Shown in pieces: positions 43,838-53,975 of a DNA stretch of 64,000 bases (position 1 is the stretch's first letter; every line of letters begins with the position of its first letter). Origin of the DNA: Gordonia lacunae (GTDB lineage: Bacteria; Actinomycetota; Actinomycetes; Mycobacteriales; Mycobacteriaceae); assembly GCF_002149015.1 (NCBI RefSeq), contig NZ_NGFO01000006.1, forward strand, positions 163,150 through 227,149. The letters are read 5' to 3'. A program made the position numbers and the translations under genes. The notes under the pieces are model-generated. The model was not told the origin of the DNA, searched no databases, and saw nothing but the letters and a program-made list of their open reading frames with translations.

Positions 43838-44625
43838 ACGCCTCAGCGCCAGGTGGTTCCGCCATCGAGGTGACGGACGTGACCGTGCGGTACGGCGACA
43901 TTCTCGCCCTCGACCACGCGTCGGTACGAGTGCCGGCCGGCCAGGTGTGCGGTCTCGTCGGCATGAACGGATCGGGCAAGTCGACGCTGTTCAAGACGAT
44001 CGTGGGGTCGGTGACCCCGACGACCGGCTCGGTCCGGCTCGGCGGTCGGACCCCCACCGCGGCGCGTCGAGCCGGCGCGCTCGGTTACGTGCCGCAATCC
44101 GAGGACATCGACTGGAGCTTCCCGGTCTCGGTCCGCGACGTCGTCATGACGGGTCGCTACGGCCATCTCGGATTCACGCGCCGCCCGAAACGGGCCGACC
44201 ACGACGCCGTCGACGAAGCCCTCGCACGCGTCGAGCTCACCGACTTCGCCGACCGCCAGATCGGCCAGTTGTCCGGCGGACAGCGCAAGCGGGCCTTCGT
44301 GGCCCGCGGCATCGCGCAGGAAGCCGGGATCCTGTTGCTCGACGAGCCGTTCGCCGGTGTCGACAAACGCACCGAGGCCACCATCACCGCGCTGCTGCGC
44401 GAGCTCGCCGACGCCGGGACGACGATCCTGGTGTCCACACACGATCTGCAGGTCCTGCCCGAGTTGGCCGACGAGGCGATCCTGTTGATGCGCCGGGTGA
44501 TCGCGCAGGGTGCGCCGGCCGAGGTGATCACCACCGACAACCTCGTCCGCGCGTTCGGTCTCGATCCACTCGCCCGTCCCACATCCGAACGTCTCGAGTC
44601 CGGTCGCCACGAGGAGGTCTCGTGA
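43834..44625 (+). CDS. Manganese-type ABC transporter ATPase
   Basis: A 263-residue ABC ATPase. Walker A is GMNGSGKST, Q-loop VPQSEDIDWSFPVSV, signature LSGGQRKR, Walker B LLLDEPFAGVD and switch His in VSTHDLQVL. The IDWSFPVSVRDVVMTGRYG stretch is characteristic of Mn/Zn importers (MntB/ZnuC type). It overlaps the binding protein stop and the permease start (GTGA each), so subunits are made in step. Confidence 0.93.
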   Translation: MNASAPGGSAIEVTDVTVRYGDILALDHASVRVPAGQVCGLVGMNGSGKSTLFKTIVGSVTPTTGSVRLGGRTPTAARRAGALGYVPQSEDIDWSFPVSVRDVVMTGRYGHLGFTRRPKRADHDAVDEALARVELTDFADRQIGQLSGGQRKRAFVARGIAQEAGILLLDEPFAGVDKRTEATITALLRELADAGTTILVSTHDLQVLPELADEAILLMRRVIAQGAPAEVITTDNLVRAFGLDPLARPTSERLESGRHEEVS

Positions 44626-45500
44626 CCATCGTCGACATCCTTCTCGATCCGTTCGCGTACGCGTTCATGACCCGCGCGCTGTGGGCAACGCTGATCGCCT
44701 CGATCGTGTGTGCGCTGCTGTCGTGCTGGCTCGTGCTGATCGGCTGGTCTCTGATGGGCGACGCGGTCTCGCATGCGGTGCTGCCGGGCGTGGTCCTCGC
44801 CTACATCGTCGGCGTCCCGTTCGCCATCGGCGCGGTGATCTTCGGATTCCTGGCGGTGGCCCTGATCGGCGCCGTCCGCGACGGCGGCCGGGTGAAGGAG
44901 GACGCCGCCATCGGCATCGTGTTCACCACCCTCTTCGCCTTGGGCCTGGTGCTGATCTCGGTGACGCCGAGCCAGACCGACCTGAACCACATCATCTTCG
45001 GCAACCTGCTGGGTGTCTCGACGTCGGATCTGGTGCAGATCGCAATCCTGGGCGCGATCGTGGCGACCTTGCTGCTGCTCAAGAGACGCGACTTCACCCT
45101 CTACGCCTTCGACCGCACGCACGCTTTCGCGATCGGTCTGAGCCCGCGACTGCTGGGCGCCGCCCTCCTCGCGCTGCTCGCCCTCACCGCGGTGACAGCC
45201 CTGCAGGTCGTCGGCATCGTGTTGGTGGTCGCGATGCTCATCATCCCCGGCGCGACGGCGCGACTGCTCACCGACCGATTCGGCCGGATGCTGGTCATCG
45301 CGCCTGCGATCTCGGCGATCTGCGGGGTCGTCGGCCTGTACATCTCCTACTACCAGGACACCTCCCCCGGCGGGATGGTCGTCCTCGTCCAGGGCATCAC
45401 GTTCTTCGGTGTGTACCTGTTCAGCCCGACCCACGGGATCATCACCAAACGACGCAAGCACCGCGAGAGCGCCACCCTCGACGCGCTGAGTACCGGATAG
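44622..45500 (+). CDS. Manganese-type ABC transporter permease
   Basis: A 292-residue integral membrane protein with about eight helices, ABC-3 permease family. WSLMGDAVSHAVLPGVVLAYIVG and the tail VVGIVLVVAMLIIPGATARLLT carry the family's conserved Pro/Gly residues. It forms the channel of the Mn importer. It ends at 45500, followed by a strong two-way terminator before tmRNA on the other strand. Confidence 0.93.
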   Translation: MTIVDILLDPFAYAFMTRALWATLIASIVCALLSCWLVLIGWSLMGDAVSHAVLPGVVLAYIVGVPFAIGAVIFGFLAVALIGAVRDGGRVKEDAAIGIVFTTLFALGLVLISVTPSQTDLNHIIFGNLLGVSTSDLVQIAILGAIVATLLLLKRRDFTLYAFDRTHAFAIGLSPRLLGAALLALLALTAVTALQVVGIVLVVAMLIIPGATARLLTDRFGRMLVIAPAISAICGVVGLYISYYQDTSPGGMVVLVQGITFFGVYLFSPTHGIITKRRKHRESATLDALSTG

Positions 45501-45526
45501 CCTGCTCCGAATTCGTCGAAGAAGAC

Positions 45527-45560
45527 GAAGGCGCCCCACCTGAACAGGTGGGGCGCCTTC
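45527..45560. terminator. Bidirectional terminator between the Mn operon and ssrA
   Basis: A perfect 16-bp stem (GAAGGCGCCCCACCTG and complement, AA loop) sits 26 bp after the permease stop and directly after the tmRNA 3' end. Being symmetric, it can stop transcription from both sides; both flanks carry short A/T runs. Confidence 0.85.
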
Positions 45561-45563
45561 TCG

Positions 45564-45934
45564 TGGAGCTGCCGGGAATTGAACCCGGGTCCTCCGTCGT
45601 GTTGTTAGGGCTTCTCCGTGTGCAGTCCGCTATGTCTCTACTTGGATCTCTCGGTCACGCGAACAAGCCGAGATGACGATCCCAGTCGCTGTGTGATGTT
45701 CCGACCTCACCCGCGACCGGCGAGGACGGTGAGCTCCCATGGATGATGCCGGCATCCGGGTCTGGGAGCATAACCCGGGCCGACAGACTAGCCGTCGCTA
45801 CTTAGGCAGCGAGGGCGTAGTCGCGCTGATTGGAATCGGCGCTTAATTGGTTGCTGCGACGCTCACGGTGGTCTCCAGCCTGCACCGACACGCTTCCCCT
45901 ATCTCGACGCACGAAGTCGAAACCGATCAGCCCC
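45564..45934 (-). ncRNA. ssrA: tmRNA (ssrA)
   Basis: About 371 bases on the minus strand. The 5' end GGGGCTGATCGGTTTCGAC and the 3' end GGTTCAATTCCCGGCAGCTCC form the tRNA-Ala-like half; the acceptor pairing is complete with one G-U. The tag frame (45840-45802) encodes ADSNQRDYALAA then TAA, ending in the ClpXP-type ALAA signal. CCA is not encoded. It rescues stalled ribosomes together with SmpB, whose gene lies 1.8 kb away. The A-rich stretch before the resume codon (CAACCAATTAAGC) is present. Confidence 0.97.
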
Positions 45935-45995
45935 GAGTAGGACCCGCCGACCGGAGTCAGCGAGCACTTCAGTCTAACAACTCGTTCCCCAGAGT

Positions 45996-46577
45996 TCATT
46001 CCCGTTTCCCCGGAGACCTCCGGCGAGGGTCGCTCTCGGCGGCGAACACCATGGGCGCGAAGGCGGCGACGGCCCGGTCCTCCCAGTCATCGGCGACACC
46101 TCCCGTGCGAGCGCGTTCGGCGACGAGCGCCCCGACGATGGCGTCGACCAGCATCTCCGGCTCCATCGTTGCCGCGAACTGACCGCGCCGCTTACCCGCG
46201 TCGAGGACCTCTCGGAGTTCCACACGGTGCCGCGCCAGGACCTGTCGGAAGAGCACGCCGAACTCGGGATCGGAATCGGTCAGCAAGGCCGCCATGCCGC
46301 CGAAACCGATTCCGTCGAGCACCATCGACGCCGCGTGGCTCACCACCCAGCGCAGCCGGGCCTCTGCGGGAAGGTCCGCATCAGGCGGCTCGACGACGGC
46401 GACGTCGAGCAGAGCTGCGCCGAGCATCTCGTTCCGGTTGCGGTAACGGCGATAGATCGTCGTACGCGCCACCCCGGAATGGGCTGCCACGCTCTCGATC
46501 GTGACCCCGGCCGGCCCGCGGGTCCGGAGCAACTCCAGGGTCGAACCGACGATCTTCGGGCCGCTGCCACCTGCCAC
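45996..46577 (-). CDS. TetR-family regulator
   Basis: A 193-residue regulator; the helix-turn-helix is in IVGSTLELLRTRGPAGVTIESVAAHSGVARTTIYRRYRNR. The C-domain contains helices ending FAPMVFAAESDPRRR. Divergent from a small membrane protein, with two related palindromes between, so it probably represses that gene and itself. GTG 46577 is the only start that keeps the first helix. It sits inside the otherwise conserved ssrA-smpB stretch. Confidence 0.88.
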   Translation of the reverse strand: MAGGSGPKIVGSTLELLRTRGPAGVTIESVAAHSGVARTTIYRRYRNRNEMLGAALLDVAVVEPPDADLPAEARLRWVVSHAASMVLDGIGFGGMAALLTDSDPEFGVLFRQVLARHRVELREVLDAGKRRGQFAATMEPEMLVDAIVGALVAERARTGGVADDWEDRAVAAFAPMVFAAESDPRRRSPGKRE

Positions 46578-46646
46578 GTCGTGGTCACCTCACGTTTCCC
46601 GCCGATCCCGGTTCCGACCGTCGGCAGGAATACTACCGCGCCACGA

Positions 46647-46684
46647 AACGCTACACGTAGTGTTGCGCTACAGTTACTGTAGCG
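46647..46684. promoter_or_regulatory. Paired TetR operators
   Basis: Site 1 (46647-46664) is AACGCTAC-AC-GTAGTGTT, site 2 (46666-46684) CGCTACAG-TTA-CTGTAGCG. Both have the half-site CGCTAC/GTAGYG and their centres are about 20 bp apart. They lie between the divergent TetR gene and the membrane protein gene. Confidence 0.65.
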
Positions 46685-46720
46685 ATCAGGGTCGGGACCA
46701 TTCAGCGAAAGGACTCCTCC

Positions 46721-47077
46721 ATGCGCGACACACCTCGATCGACATCTGTGGCTTTCACCGGATATCTGATCCTGCTTCTCGGATTTCTGTTCCTCGGGTT
46801 GTTCGTGATGGCACTGGCCGGCGGCGTCGACGCGCCCGCGTGGCCGTTCGGCGTCGCCATGGCCGTCTTCCTGATCACGTCCGTCGCGTGCTTCCGGCAT
46901 CAATCAGAGCTCAGCCGCCGGTCGCGGATCTCCGGCGGCGACATCGTGTCCGCCGATCCACTGACACCACTCCTCCGACGAACCGACATCGAGCGCTACG
47001 AGCAGACCTACCGCCCCAGAGCCGACGTGTCGACCATGCACCGAACGGAGTGGACCGCTTCAGATCGCGCCGCGTGA
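46721..47077 (+). CDS. Small two-helix membrane protein
   Basis: A 118-residue protein with two membrane helices (about 12-35 and 42-58) and a soluble basic C-terminus (RHQSELSRRSR ... RYEQTYRPRAD). I do not recognise its family. It is the first gene to the right of the twin operators, divergent from TetR, and is the likely target of that repressor. AAGG precedes ATG 46721. It might be an envelope stress or efflux-accessory protein, but nothing in it proves that. Confidence 0.7.
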   Translation: MRDTPRSTSVAFTGYLILLLGFLFLGLFVMALAGGVDAPAWPFGVAMAVFLITSVACFRHQSELSRRSRISGGDIVSADPLTPLLRRTDIERYEQTYRPRADVSTMHRTEWTASDRAA

Positions 47078-47223
47078 CCCCGACGACCCGCGCGAATGGC
47101 GGAGTCGCTGAGCTGCCAGCTCATTCACAGCCCACCGCCAGGCCTGGCCAAGGCGCCACCGGCATCGTGGAGACCTCGTGAGCCGAGGACGGACTTCGGC
47201 CGACCGACGAGAGCGAGACCGAC

Positions 47224-47766
47224 ATGACCTCCCCGACCCCCGGCGAGCACGAACCCGATCGCGCGGCCCCGCAGGCACCTCACCCATCTGACGACGCAGC
47301 CACCACGCCGATCAGCCCGGAGCCGACGCCGGCAACGAACGCCCACCAGTCCATCGACGCGAGCGGCTCCGCCGCCGGCCACGGCCCGGTCGCCGAACCG
47401 CACCCGGTGGCCCCGAAGACCGCACCGGCCCGGTCGGCCCTGATCGCCGGCGCGGCCGGACTGGCCATCGTTGCGGGCGCGCTCGGTTTCGGCGCCGGCT
47501 ACATCACCGGTGACACGACCTCCGAGCGGCCCACACCCGCAGCCGTCTGGCAGCAGGGCGGCAACGGACCGGGCATGGGAGGCGGCCCCCAGATGGGTGG
47601 ACCGCAGATGGGCGGACCCCAGCTGGGGCAGCCCGGGATGGGCCGCCTGCCGGGCCGACAGAACGAAGACGGTGAGAGCGGCGCCGGGTCCGACGAGCAG
47701 GACGGTCAGAACACGCCGCCCGGGTCGCCGACGCAGCAGCAAGGTCAGGCCGGCACGGGCGCCTGA
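47224..47766 (+). CDS. Membrane-anchored Gly/Pro/Met-rich exported protein
   Basis: A 180-residue protein: a Pro/Ala/Thr-rich cytoplasmic part (1-75), one helix (about 78-100, ALIAGAAGLAIVAGALGFGAGY) and an exposed low-complexity tail with repeated GGPQM/GGPQL units. The tail lacks Cys, so it is not a lipoprotein. Function unknown. It ends two bases before the convergent smpB. The GPQMGG repeats are unlike its neighbours and may vary between strains. Confidence 0.65.
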   Translation: MTSPTPGEHEPDRAAPQAPHPSDDAATTPISPEPTPATNAHQSIDASGSAAGHGPVAEPHPVAPKTAPARSALIAGAAGLAIVAGALGFGAGYITGDTTSERPTPAAVWQQGGNGPGMGGGPQMGGPQMGGPQLGQPGMGRLPGRQNEDGESGAGSDEQDGQNTPPGSPTQQQGQAGTGA

Positions 47767-47767
47767 C

Positions 47768-48244
47768 TCACCCCATCCCCTTCACGCGACGACCGACCTC
47801 GCGCTCGACCTCGCGCTGAGCGGTGCGCTTGGCGATGTCCTGGCGCTTGTCGTGGGCCTGCTTGCCGCGGGCCAGGGCGAGCTCGACCTTCACCTTGCCG
47901 TCGTGGAAATACATCGACAACGGCACCAGCGTGAGATTGCCGTCGCGGATCTTGCCGACGAGGTTGTCGATCTCGCGTCGGTGCATGAGCAGCTTGCGCT
48001 TGCGCCGTACGGAGTGATTGGTCCACGAGCCGTTGCCGTACTCGGCGATGTGCAGGGCATGAAGCCACACCTCGCCGTCGTCGATCGTCGCGAACGCGTC
48101 GACCAGCGACGCCTTCCCGGCCCGCAGGCTCTTCACCTCGGTGCCCACGAGCACGATCCCGGCCTCGAAGACGTCGAGGATCGCGTAGTTGTGCCGCGCC
48201 TTCCGATTGGACGCGATCACATTGCGTCCCTTTTCCTTCGGCAT
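47768..48244 (-). CDS. smpB: SsrA-binding protein SmpB
   Basis: A 158-residue partner of tm[34 protein letters not shown] is the conserved oligonucleotide-binding opening, and the C-terminal [15 protein letters not shown] helix reaches the decoding centre. It loads tmRNA into stalled ribosomes. It follows ftsX by 90 bp, as in M. tuberculosis. The tmRNA gene itself is 1.8 kb away on the same strand. Confidence 0.96.
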   Translation of the reverse strand: MPKEKGRNVIASNRKARHNYAILDVFEAGIVLVGTEVKSLRAGKASLVDAFATIDDGEVWLHALHIAEYGNGSWTNHSVRRKRKLLMHRREIDNLVGKIRDGNLTLVPLSMYFHDGKVKVELALARGKQAHDKRQDIAKRTAQREVEREVGRRVKGMG

Positions 48245-48334
48245 GCACTCACCTCCTCGACGTGATACTGACCGGCCTGATGCCGGCCGGTGTGGTGCTG
48301 GCGACCGACAATCCGAACCGCCGGAACAGACGGA

Positions 48335-49243
48335 TCATTCCCGGACATAGACACGAAGCGTGACATACGCAGTCGCGCCCGCCAACACAATTCCGCCGAG
48401 CACCAGCCACGGTGCGACGAACAGCACGTCGGTCAGCTCGATCCGGGCGAAGAAACTGACCCCGTACAACTCGCGTAACGCGTTGTCGAAGAAGAACTTC
48501 TTGGCCAGCAGCAGACCGCCGATGGCCAACACCGAGCCGACGAAAGCCGACACCACCGCCTCGAGCAGGAACGGCAGCTGCGTGTACCACCGGGTGGCGC
48601 CCACCAGGCGCATGATCGAGACCTCGGTGCGTCTGGTGAAGGCCGCGACCTGAACGGTGTTGATGATCAACAGGATCGCAGCGATGGCCAGCACCGAGGC
48701 GATGGCGAACGTCGCGTTGCGAACGCCGTCGAGCACGCTGAAGATCCGCTGCACCAGTTTGCGGTCGTCCTTGAAGGCGTCGACTCCCAGATCCTTGCGG
48801 GCTGCGTATTTGGTGAGCACCGCATCGAACTGCCCCGGGTCGGACACCCGCACACGCAGGGAGGCCGGCAGGGTGCCCTCCACGATGTTCTCGGCGAGAT
48901 CGGGATTGTTCGCGAAGATCTCCTTGGCGCGCTTGAAGGCCTCGTCCTTGTCCAGATAGGTCACCGATGTCACGCCCGGCTCGTTCTCGAGGCCGCGCCG
49001 CAACTGGGCACACGGGTCGGATTCGCACTGCGGATCCCGTTCGGTCACCTCGGGATTGAGATAGAACTCCATCTCCACCCGGTCGAGGAAGATCTGCTGG
49101 CTCTTGTCCGCCATCTGGATCACCAGCAGACCACCGCCGAACATCCCCAGTGTGATCGCGGTGGTGATGATCATCGCGATGGTCATGGTCGCGTTGCGGC
49201 GGAGTCCGTGGAGAACTTCGCTGATGATGAAATTCGCTCGCAT
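48335..49243 (-). CDS. ftsX: Cell-division protein FtsX
   Basis: A 302-residue membrane protein with four helices (about 20-45, 172-196, 225-250, 275-298). The external loop of about 125 residues holds a Cys pair (CESDPC) and activates peptidoglycan hydrolases during division. It pairs with FtsE, encoded 54 bp upstream. The sequence is close in style to mycobacterial FtsX, in which this loop binds RipC. Confidence 0.95.
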   Translation of the reverse strand: MRANFIISEVLHGLRRNATMTIAMIITTAITLGMFGGGLLVIQMADKSQQIFLDRVEMEFYLNPEVTERDPQCESDPCAQLRRGLENEPGVTSVTYLDKDEAFKRAKEIFANNPDLAENIVEGTLPASLRVRVSDPGQFDAVLTKYAARKDLGVDAFKDDRKLVQRIFSVLDGVRNATFAIASVLAIAAILLIINTVQVAAFTRRTEVSIMRLVGATRWYTQLPFLLEAVVSAFVGSVLAIGGLLLAKKFFFDNALRELYGVSFFARIELTDVLFVAPWLVLGGIVLAGATAYVTLRVYVRE

Positions 49244-49297
49244 GTCTGCTCAGACAGTCCTTGGGTCTCGGGGAAGTGTGTCGGGGCCGGCCGCGCG

Positions 49298-49984
<687 letters not shown>

Positions 49985-50074
49985 GATGTGCCAGTGTAAC
50001 GACGACTCCTGAGAGAGCGTTCAGGCGCGACACCTCGCCGCTTTCATCCGCCTGACCAGCCGTTTCCGGCTGGG

Positions 50075-50638
50075 TCAGCGTGTCGGGACCGTGGTGGTCG
50101 GGGTCTGCCCGCCGAAATTCGGCAACGGGATGTTCGGCAGCCCCGGGATGGTCTCGCGACTCGCGCTCGGCGTCTGCGACCGCGTTCCGTCCGTCGACGA
50201 ACCGTCCGTGCCATCGACGCCACCGGTCGTGTCGGTGGTCGACGATTCGGTGGTGGTGGTCGACGACGACGTGGACGGCGGCGGCTCGTAGGTCGGCTCG
50301 ACCGTCTGCGATGTCGTCGGCGCGGGCCGCGCGGGCTCCGGCGCCACCACGCCGTAGCGCTGCGAGGTGTACCCGTACAGGACGCAGCACGCCAGGAACA
50401 CGGCGACGAGGATCGCCGTACTTGTCCGGATCCGCGTACGCGCGATGTGACCCCAGTCGATGTGCCGCCTGCGGTCGGAGCCGGACGGCGGGTCCTGCGG
50501 GGGCGGATCCTGCGGGGGAATCCCCTGCGTCGGGATGATCTGTGTCGGGTCGTCCGCGCCGGGGACGGGTCGGCCGGAGTGTTTGCCGGGCCCGTCGCGG
50601 CCAGGCGTGTTGTGTCCCGGGATGTTCGAGTCCACCAT
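50075..50638 (-). CDS. Pro/Thr-rich single-pass membrane protein of the ftsEX locus
   Basis: About 187 residues: a Pro/Gly/Asp-rich cytoplasmic part (to about 75), one helix (ILVAVFLACCVLYGYTS) and an external Thr/Ser/Pro-rich tail ending NFGGQTPTTTVPTR. The same place in M. tuberculosis is held by Rv3103c, also a Pro-rich membrane protein, so I treat it as its positional equivalent. ATG 50638 shares a base with the mscS stop (TGATG). A role with FtsEX is suggested by the conserved order only. Confidence 0.75.
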   Translation of the reverse strand: MVDSNIPGHNTPGRDGPGKHSGRPVPGADDPTQIIPTQGIPPQDPPPQDPPSGSDRRRHIDWGHIARTRIRTSTAILVAVFLACCVLYGYTSQRYGVVAPEPARPAPTTSQTVEPTYEPPPSTSSSTTTTESSTTDTTGGVDGTDGSSTDGTRSQTPSASRETIPGLPNIPLPNFGGQTPTTTVPTR

Positions 50639-51594
50639 CAGTCTCCCCCGTCCCGGTTGCCCTGATCGGCGTGCGTCGCCGGCGGACCTCCCGCGGAGCG
50701 GACCTCCCGGGCGGGCACGTTGATGCCCTCCCGCGCCAGCGCACGGATGATGTGGACGCGGAGTGCACGTCCCACCTCGAACTGCTTGCCCGGCAGGGTG
50801 CGTGTCACCATGCGGACTGTGATCGCGTCGAGCTCGAGGCTGATGACACCGAGCGAGGACGGTGCGTCGAGCAGCAGATCGTGCCACCGCGGCAGCGCGT
50901 AGAACTCGCGGCCGACCCGATCCAGCGTCTCGTTGACCATCCCGATGTCGGCCTCGGACGGGACCGGGACGTCGACGACAGCGCGTGCCCAGTCCTTCGA
51001 GAGGTTGGTGGCCTTGACGATCTGACCGTTGGGAACGGTGATGACCTCGCCCTCGGCGGTGCGCAGTTTGGTCACCCGCAGGGTCACGTCCTCCACGGTG
51101 CCCTCAGCCGGCGCATTGCCCGTCACCGTCAGGTTGACCACGTCGCCGTACCCGTACTGCTTCTCCGCGACGACGAAGAACCCGGCCAGGATGTCCTGCA
51201 CGATCCGCTGTGCGCCGAAACCGAGCGCGGCACCGATCACCGCGGTGGGGCCGGTCAGCCCGCTCAACGGGATGCCGAACACCGACAGCGCATGGATGAT
51301 CACGATGATGGCGATCACCACGATCAGCGTCCAGGCGACGACGTCGACCAGCGCCCGACGATGCTTGGCGTCCTCGGTCTGCACGATGAGATCGCTGGTC
51401 GAGAACCGCGAATCCACCCGCGAGGCGTATTTGTCGGCGAACCAGCGGATCAGACGGGCCAGCAGGACCGCACCCAGAATCCAGATCACGATCTCCAGGC
51501 CACTGGTGACCAGCCAGACATAGACCCGACCGAGGAGAAGTTCGGTCGGGCTCGGCTCGGCGGCCAGCAGGAGGTCGGCGGGTGAGGAGATCAC
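50638..51594 (-). CDS. MscS-family mechanosensitive channel
   Basis: A 318-residue small-conductance mechanosensitive channel. Three membrane helices occupy about 20-50, 85-110 and 115-140; the pore helix is Gly/Ala-rich ([21 protein letters not shown]). The beta domain follows with [27 protein letters not shown]. It releases solutes upon osmotic downshock. GTG 51594 overlaps the prfB stop (GTGA). The C-terminus is basic and low-complexity. Confidence 0.92.
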   Translation of the reverse strand: MISSPADLLLAAEPSPTELLLGRVYVWLVTSGLEIVIWILGAVLLARLIRWFADKYASRVDSRFSTSDLIVQTEDAKHRRALVDVVAWTLIVVIAIIVIIHALSVFGIPLSGLTGPTAVIGAALGFGAQRIVQDILAGFFVVAEKQYGYGDVVNLTVTGNAPAEGTVEDVTLRVTKLRTAEGEVITVPNGQIVKATNLSKDWARAVVDVPVPSEADIGMVNETLDRVGREFYALPRWHDLLLDAPSSLGVISLELDAITVRMVTRTLPGKQFEVGRALRVHIIRALAREGINVPAREVRSAGGPPATHADQGNRDGGD

Positions 51595-52706
51595 GCTTCG
51601 GCGGTCGCCATCCGCCAGCGGATCCCGGCCTCGATGAACTTGTCCAGCTCGCCGTCGAGCACCGACGTCGGGTTGTTGTCCTCGACGCCGGTCCGCAGGT
51701 CCTTCACCATCTGGTACGGGTGCAGCACGTAGGAGCGCATCTGGTTACCCCAGCTCGAACCGCCATCCCCCTTGAGGGCGTCGAGTTCGGCCCGTTCCTC
51801 TTGCCGCTTGCGGTCGAGGAGCTTGGCCTGCAGGACGCGCATCGCCGATGCCTTGTTCTGCAGCTGACTCTTCTCGTTCTGACACGTCACGACGATGCCG
51901 GTCGGGATGTGCGTGAGGCGGACCGCGGAGTCGGTCGTGTTGACCGACTGTCCGCCCGGGCCCGACGACCGGTAGACGTCGACCTTGATGTCGTTCTCGT
52001 CGACGTCGATGTGGTCGGTCGTCTCGACCACCGGCAGCACCTCGACCTCGGCGAACGACGTCTGGCGGCGGCTCTGGTTGTCGAAGGGACTGATGCGCAC
52101 GAGTCGATGGGTGCCCTGCTCGACCGAGAGCGTGCCGTACATGTACGGGGCCTTCACCGCGAAGGTCGCACTCTTGAGGCCCGCCTCCTCGGCGTAGGAC
52201 GTGTCGTAGACCTCGACGCCGTACCCCTTCTGCTCGGCCCACCGGATGTACATGCGCATCAGCATCTGCGCCCAGTCCGCCGCATCGACGCCGCCGGCAC
52301 CCGAACGGATGTTGACCACCGCGTCACGGGAGTCGTACTCACCGGCGAGCATCGTCTTGACCTCCATCGCCTGGATGTCGGTCCGGAGGCTCTCGCGCTC
52401 CCCGTCGGCGTCGGCCAGGGCGGCGACCTTGTCGTCACCCTCTTCGGCGTCGGCGAGCTCGTAGAGCACCGGCAGGTCCTCCAGCCGCTGGCGCAGCTCG
52501 GAGACCTTGCGGAGTTCGGACTGCGCGTGCGACAGCTCGCTGGTCACCTTCTGGGCATGGTCCTGGTCGTTCCACAGGTCCGGGTCCGAGGCCTGCATCT
52601 CGAGCTCGTCGATGCGACGGCGCAGCTCTTCGAGGTCGAGCACCTTCTCCACGGTGGTCAAGGTGGCGTCGAGGGATTCGAGGTCTGCGGTCACGTCGGG
52701 ATGCAC
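51591..52706 (-). CDS. prfB: Peptide chain release factor 2
   Basis: A 371-residue RF2 that ends translation at UGA and UAA. The stop-recognition tripeptide SPF lies in RISPFD, and the catalytic GGQ in [20 protein letters not shown] 52706 ([11 protein letters not shown]) is the start. Unlike E. coli, there is no in-frame UGA needing a +1 frameshift, as is usual in this phylum. First gene of the prfB-to-smpB block. Confidence 0.97.
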   Translation of the reverse strand: MHPDVTADLESLDATLTTVEKVLDLEELRRRIDELEMQASDPDLWNDQDHAQKVTSELSHAQSELRKVSELRQRLEDLPVLYELADAEEGDDKVAALADADGERESLRTDIQAMEVKTMLAGEYDSRDAVVNIRSGAGGVDAADWAQMLMRMYIRWAEQKGYGVEVYDTSYAEEAGLKSATFAVKAPYMYGTLSVEQGTHRLVRISPFDNQSRRQTSFAEVEVLPVVETTDHIDVDENDIKVDVYRSSGPGGQSVNTTDSAVRLTHIPTGIVVTCQNEKSQLQNKASAMRVLQAKLLDRKRQEERAELDALKGDGGSSWGNQMRSYVLHPYQMVKDLRTGVEDNNPTSVLDGELDKFIEAGIRWRMATAEA

Positions 52707-52753
52707 GGTTATCCAGAGTACCGACAGTCCGGCGCGTGAGCGCCGCGGAGGAT

Positions 52754-53146
52754 CTACCGGGCGCCTGGACCCGGTTCGGGCATCACCCCGAACCGCCACG
52801 ACGTCGCGGCCTTCTGCGGTTTGTAGAGGACCGGCAGATCGTCGCCGACCTGAGGCCAAGGATCGCCCGGTCCGAGCACCAAGGTTCCGTACACCTCGGT
52901 GGGGCTGGTCTCGGGACCGACGATCGTCCCGGAGATCGTGCAGAAGCGGTCACCGTTCTTGTCGGTCGCGCTCCGGGTGGGCTCGTCGTCGCGGTCGGAG
53001 ACCCCGACGATCGTGAACGTTCCCTGCACGAACTGGGAGGCCTTGGCCGCCGACATCGGCTGCGGATTGCGCCCGCGCTGCCACTGCACCACCAGCACCA
53101 CCACGAGTGCCGCGATCAACAGGGTGAACGTCACGGTCAGCAACAT
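52754..53146 (-). CDS. Small single-pass membrane protein, beta-rich exported domain
   Basis: A 130-residue protein with an N-terminal membrane helix (2-20) and a beta-rich part ([44 protein letters not shown]). One Cys is in RFCTISG. I do not recognise its family. It lies upstream of prfB on the same strand and diverges from the HisN-like gene by 19 bp. The domain may be periplasm-like exported. Confidence 0.75.
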   Translation of the reverse strand: MLLTVTFTLLIAALVVVLVVQWQRGRNPQPMSAAKASQFVQGTFTIVGVSDRDDEPTRSATDKNGDRFCTISGTIVGPETSPTEVYGTLVLGPGDPWPQVGDDLPVLYKPQKAATSWRFGVMPEPGPGAR

Positions 53147-53165
53147 GACAGCTACCCTACCGGGC

Positions 53166-53969
53166 ATGTCCGTCCCTCCCGGCCCGACGAAGTACAGCGA
53201 CGACGTCGAACTCGCACTCTCACTCGCCGACTCCGCCGACGCGCTGACGATGGATCGGTTCGGGGCGGTCGATCTCCGCGTCGACGACAAGCCGGACCTC
53301 ACACCCGTGTCCGACGCCGATCTGGCCTGCGAGACGATGATCCGCGAACGGCTCGCCGCCCGCCGGCCCGCCGACACCGTTCTCGGCGAGGAGTTCGGCG
53401 GTGACGCCGCACTGTCCGGACGGCAGTGGGTCGTCGATCCCATCGACGGCACCAAGAACTTCGTGCGCGGTGTCCCGGTGTGGGCCACCCTGATCGCACT
53501 TCTCATCGACGGCGTGCCGACGGTCGGCGTGGTCTCGGCACCTGCACTCCGCCGACGCTGGTGGGCCGCAGCGGGTCTCGGAGCCCACGCCCGCTTCGAC
53601 GGCGACGACGTACGTCGCCTGTCGGTGTCCGGGGTCGCCGATCTCGGGTCGGCGAGCCTGGCATTCTCGAGCCTGTCCGGGTGGGCCGACCGCGGCATCC
53701 GGGACCGGTTCATCGACCTCACCGACCGGGTGTGGCGCGTACGCGGTTACGGCGACTTCTTCAACTACTGCCTCGTCGCCGAGGGCTCGGTCGACGTCAC
53801 CGCCGAACCCGAGGTCTCGCTGTGGGATCTGGCCCCCCTCGACATCCTGGTGCGCGAGGCGGGCGGACGTTTCACCGCCCTCGACGGCACGCCCGGACCC
53901 GCCGGCGGTAGTGCGGTGGCCAGCAATGGACTGCTGCACGATGAGGTCGTGGAGGCCCTCCGCACCTGA
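53166..53969 (+). CDS. hisN: Inositol-phosphatase-family histidinol-phosphatase
   Basis: A 267-residue Mg-dependent phosphatase. Metal ligands are Glu75/Glu76 in LGEEFGG and the Asp pair in [29 protein letters not shown] is the closing motif with the third Asp. The family includes inositol monophosphatase and the actinobacterial histidinol-phosphatase (Rv3137), which it most resembles in length and in the [10 protein letters not shown] opening. It ends seven bases before the convergent OYE/Ddn gene. Confidence 0.88.
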   Translation: MSVPPGPTKYSDDVELALSLADSADALTMDRFGAVDLRVDDKPDLTPVSDADLACETMIRERLAARRPADTVLGEEFGGDAALSGRQWVVDPIDGTKNFVRGVPVWATLIALLIDGVPTVGVVSAPALRRRWWAAAGLGAHARFDGDDVRRLSVSGVADLGSASLAFSSLSGWADRGIRDRFIDLTDRVWRVRGYGDFFNYCLVAEGSVDVTAEPEVSLWDLAPLDILVREAGGRFTALDGTPGPAGGSAVASNGLLHDEVVEALRT

Positions 53970-53975
53970 GGACGT

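Noticed and set aside
45802-45999. A 65-codon minus-strand ORF
   Set aside because: Its only meaningful end is the tmRNA tag; the rest is tmRNA structure, not a protein gene.
51591-52706. Programmed frameshift in prfB
   Set aside because: The frame is continuous from GTG 52706 with no in-frame UGA, so no frameshift is needed.
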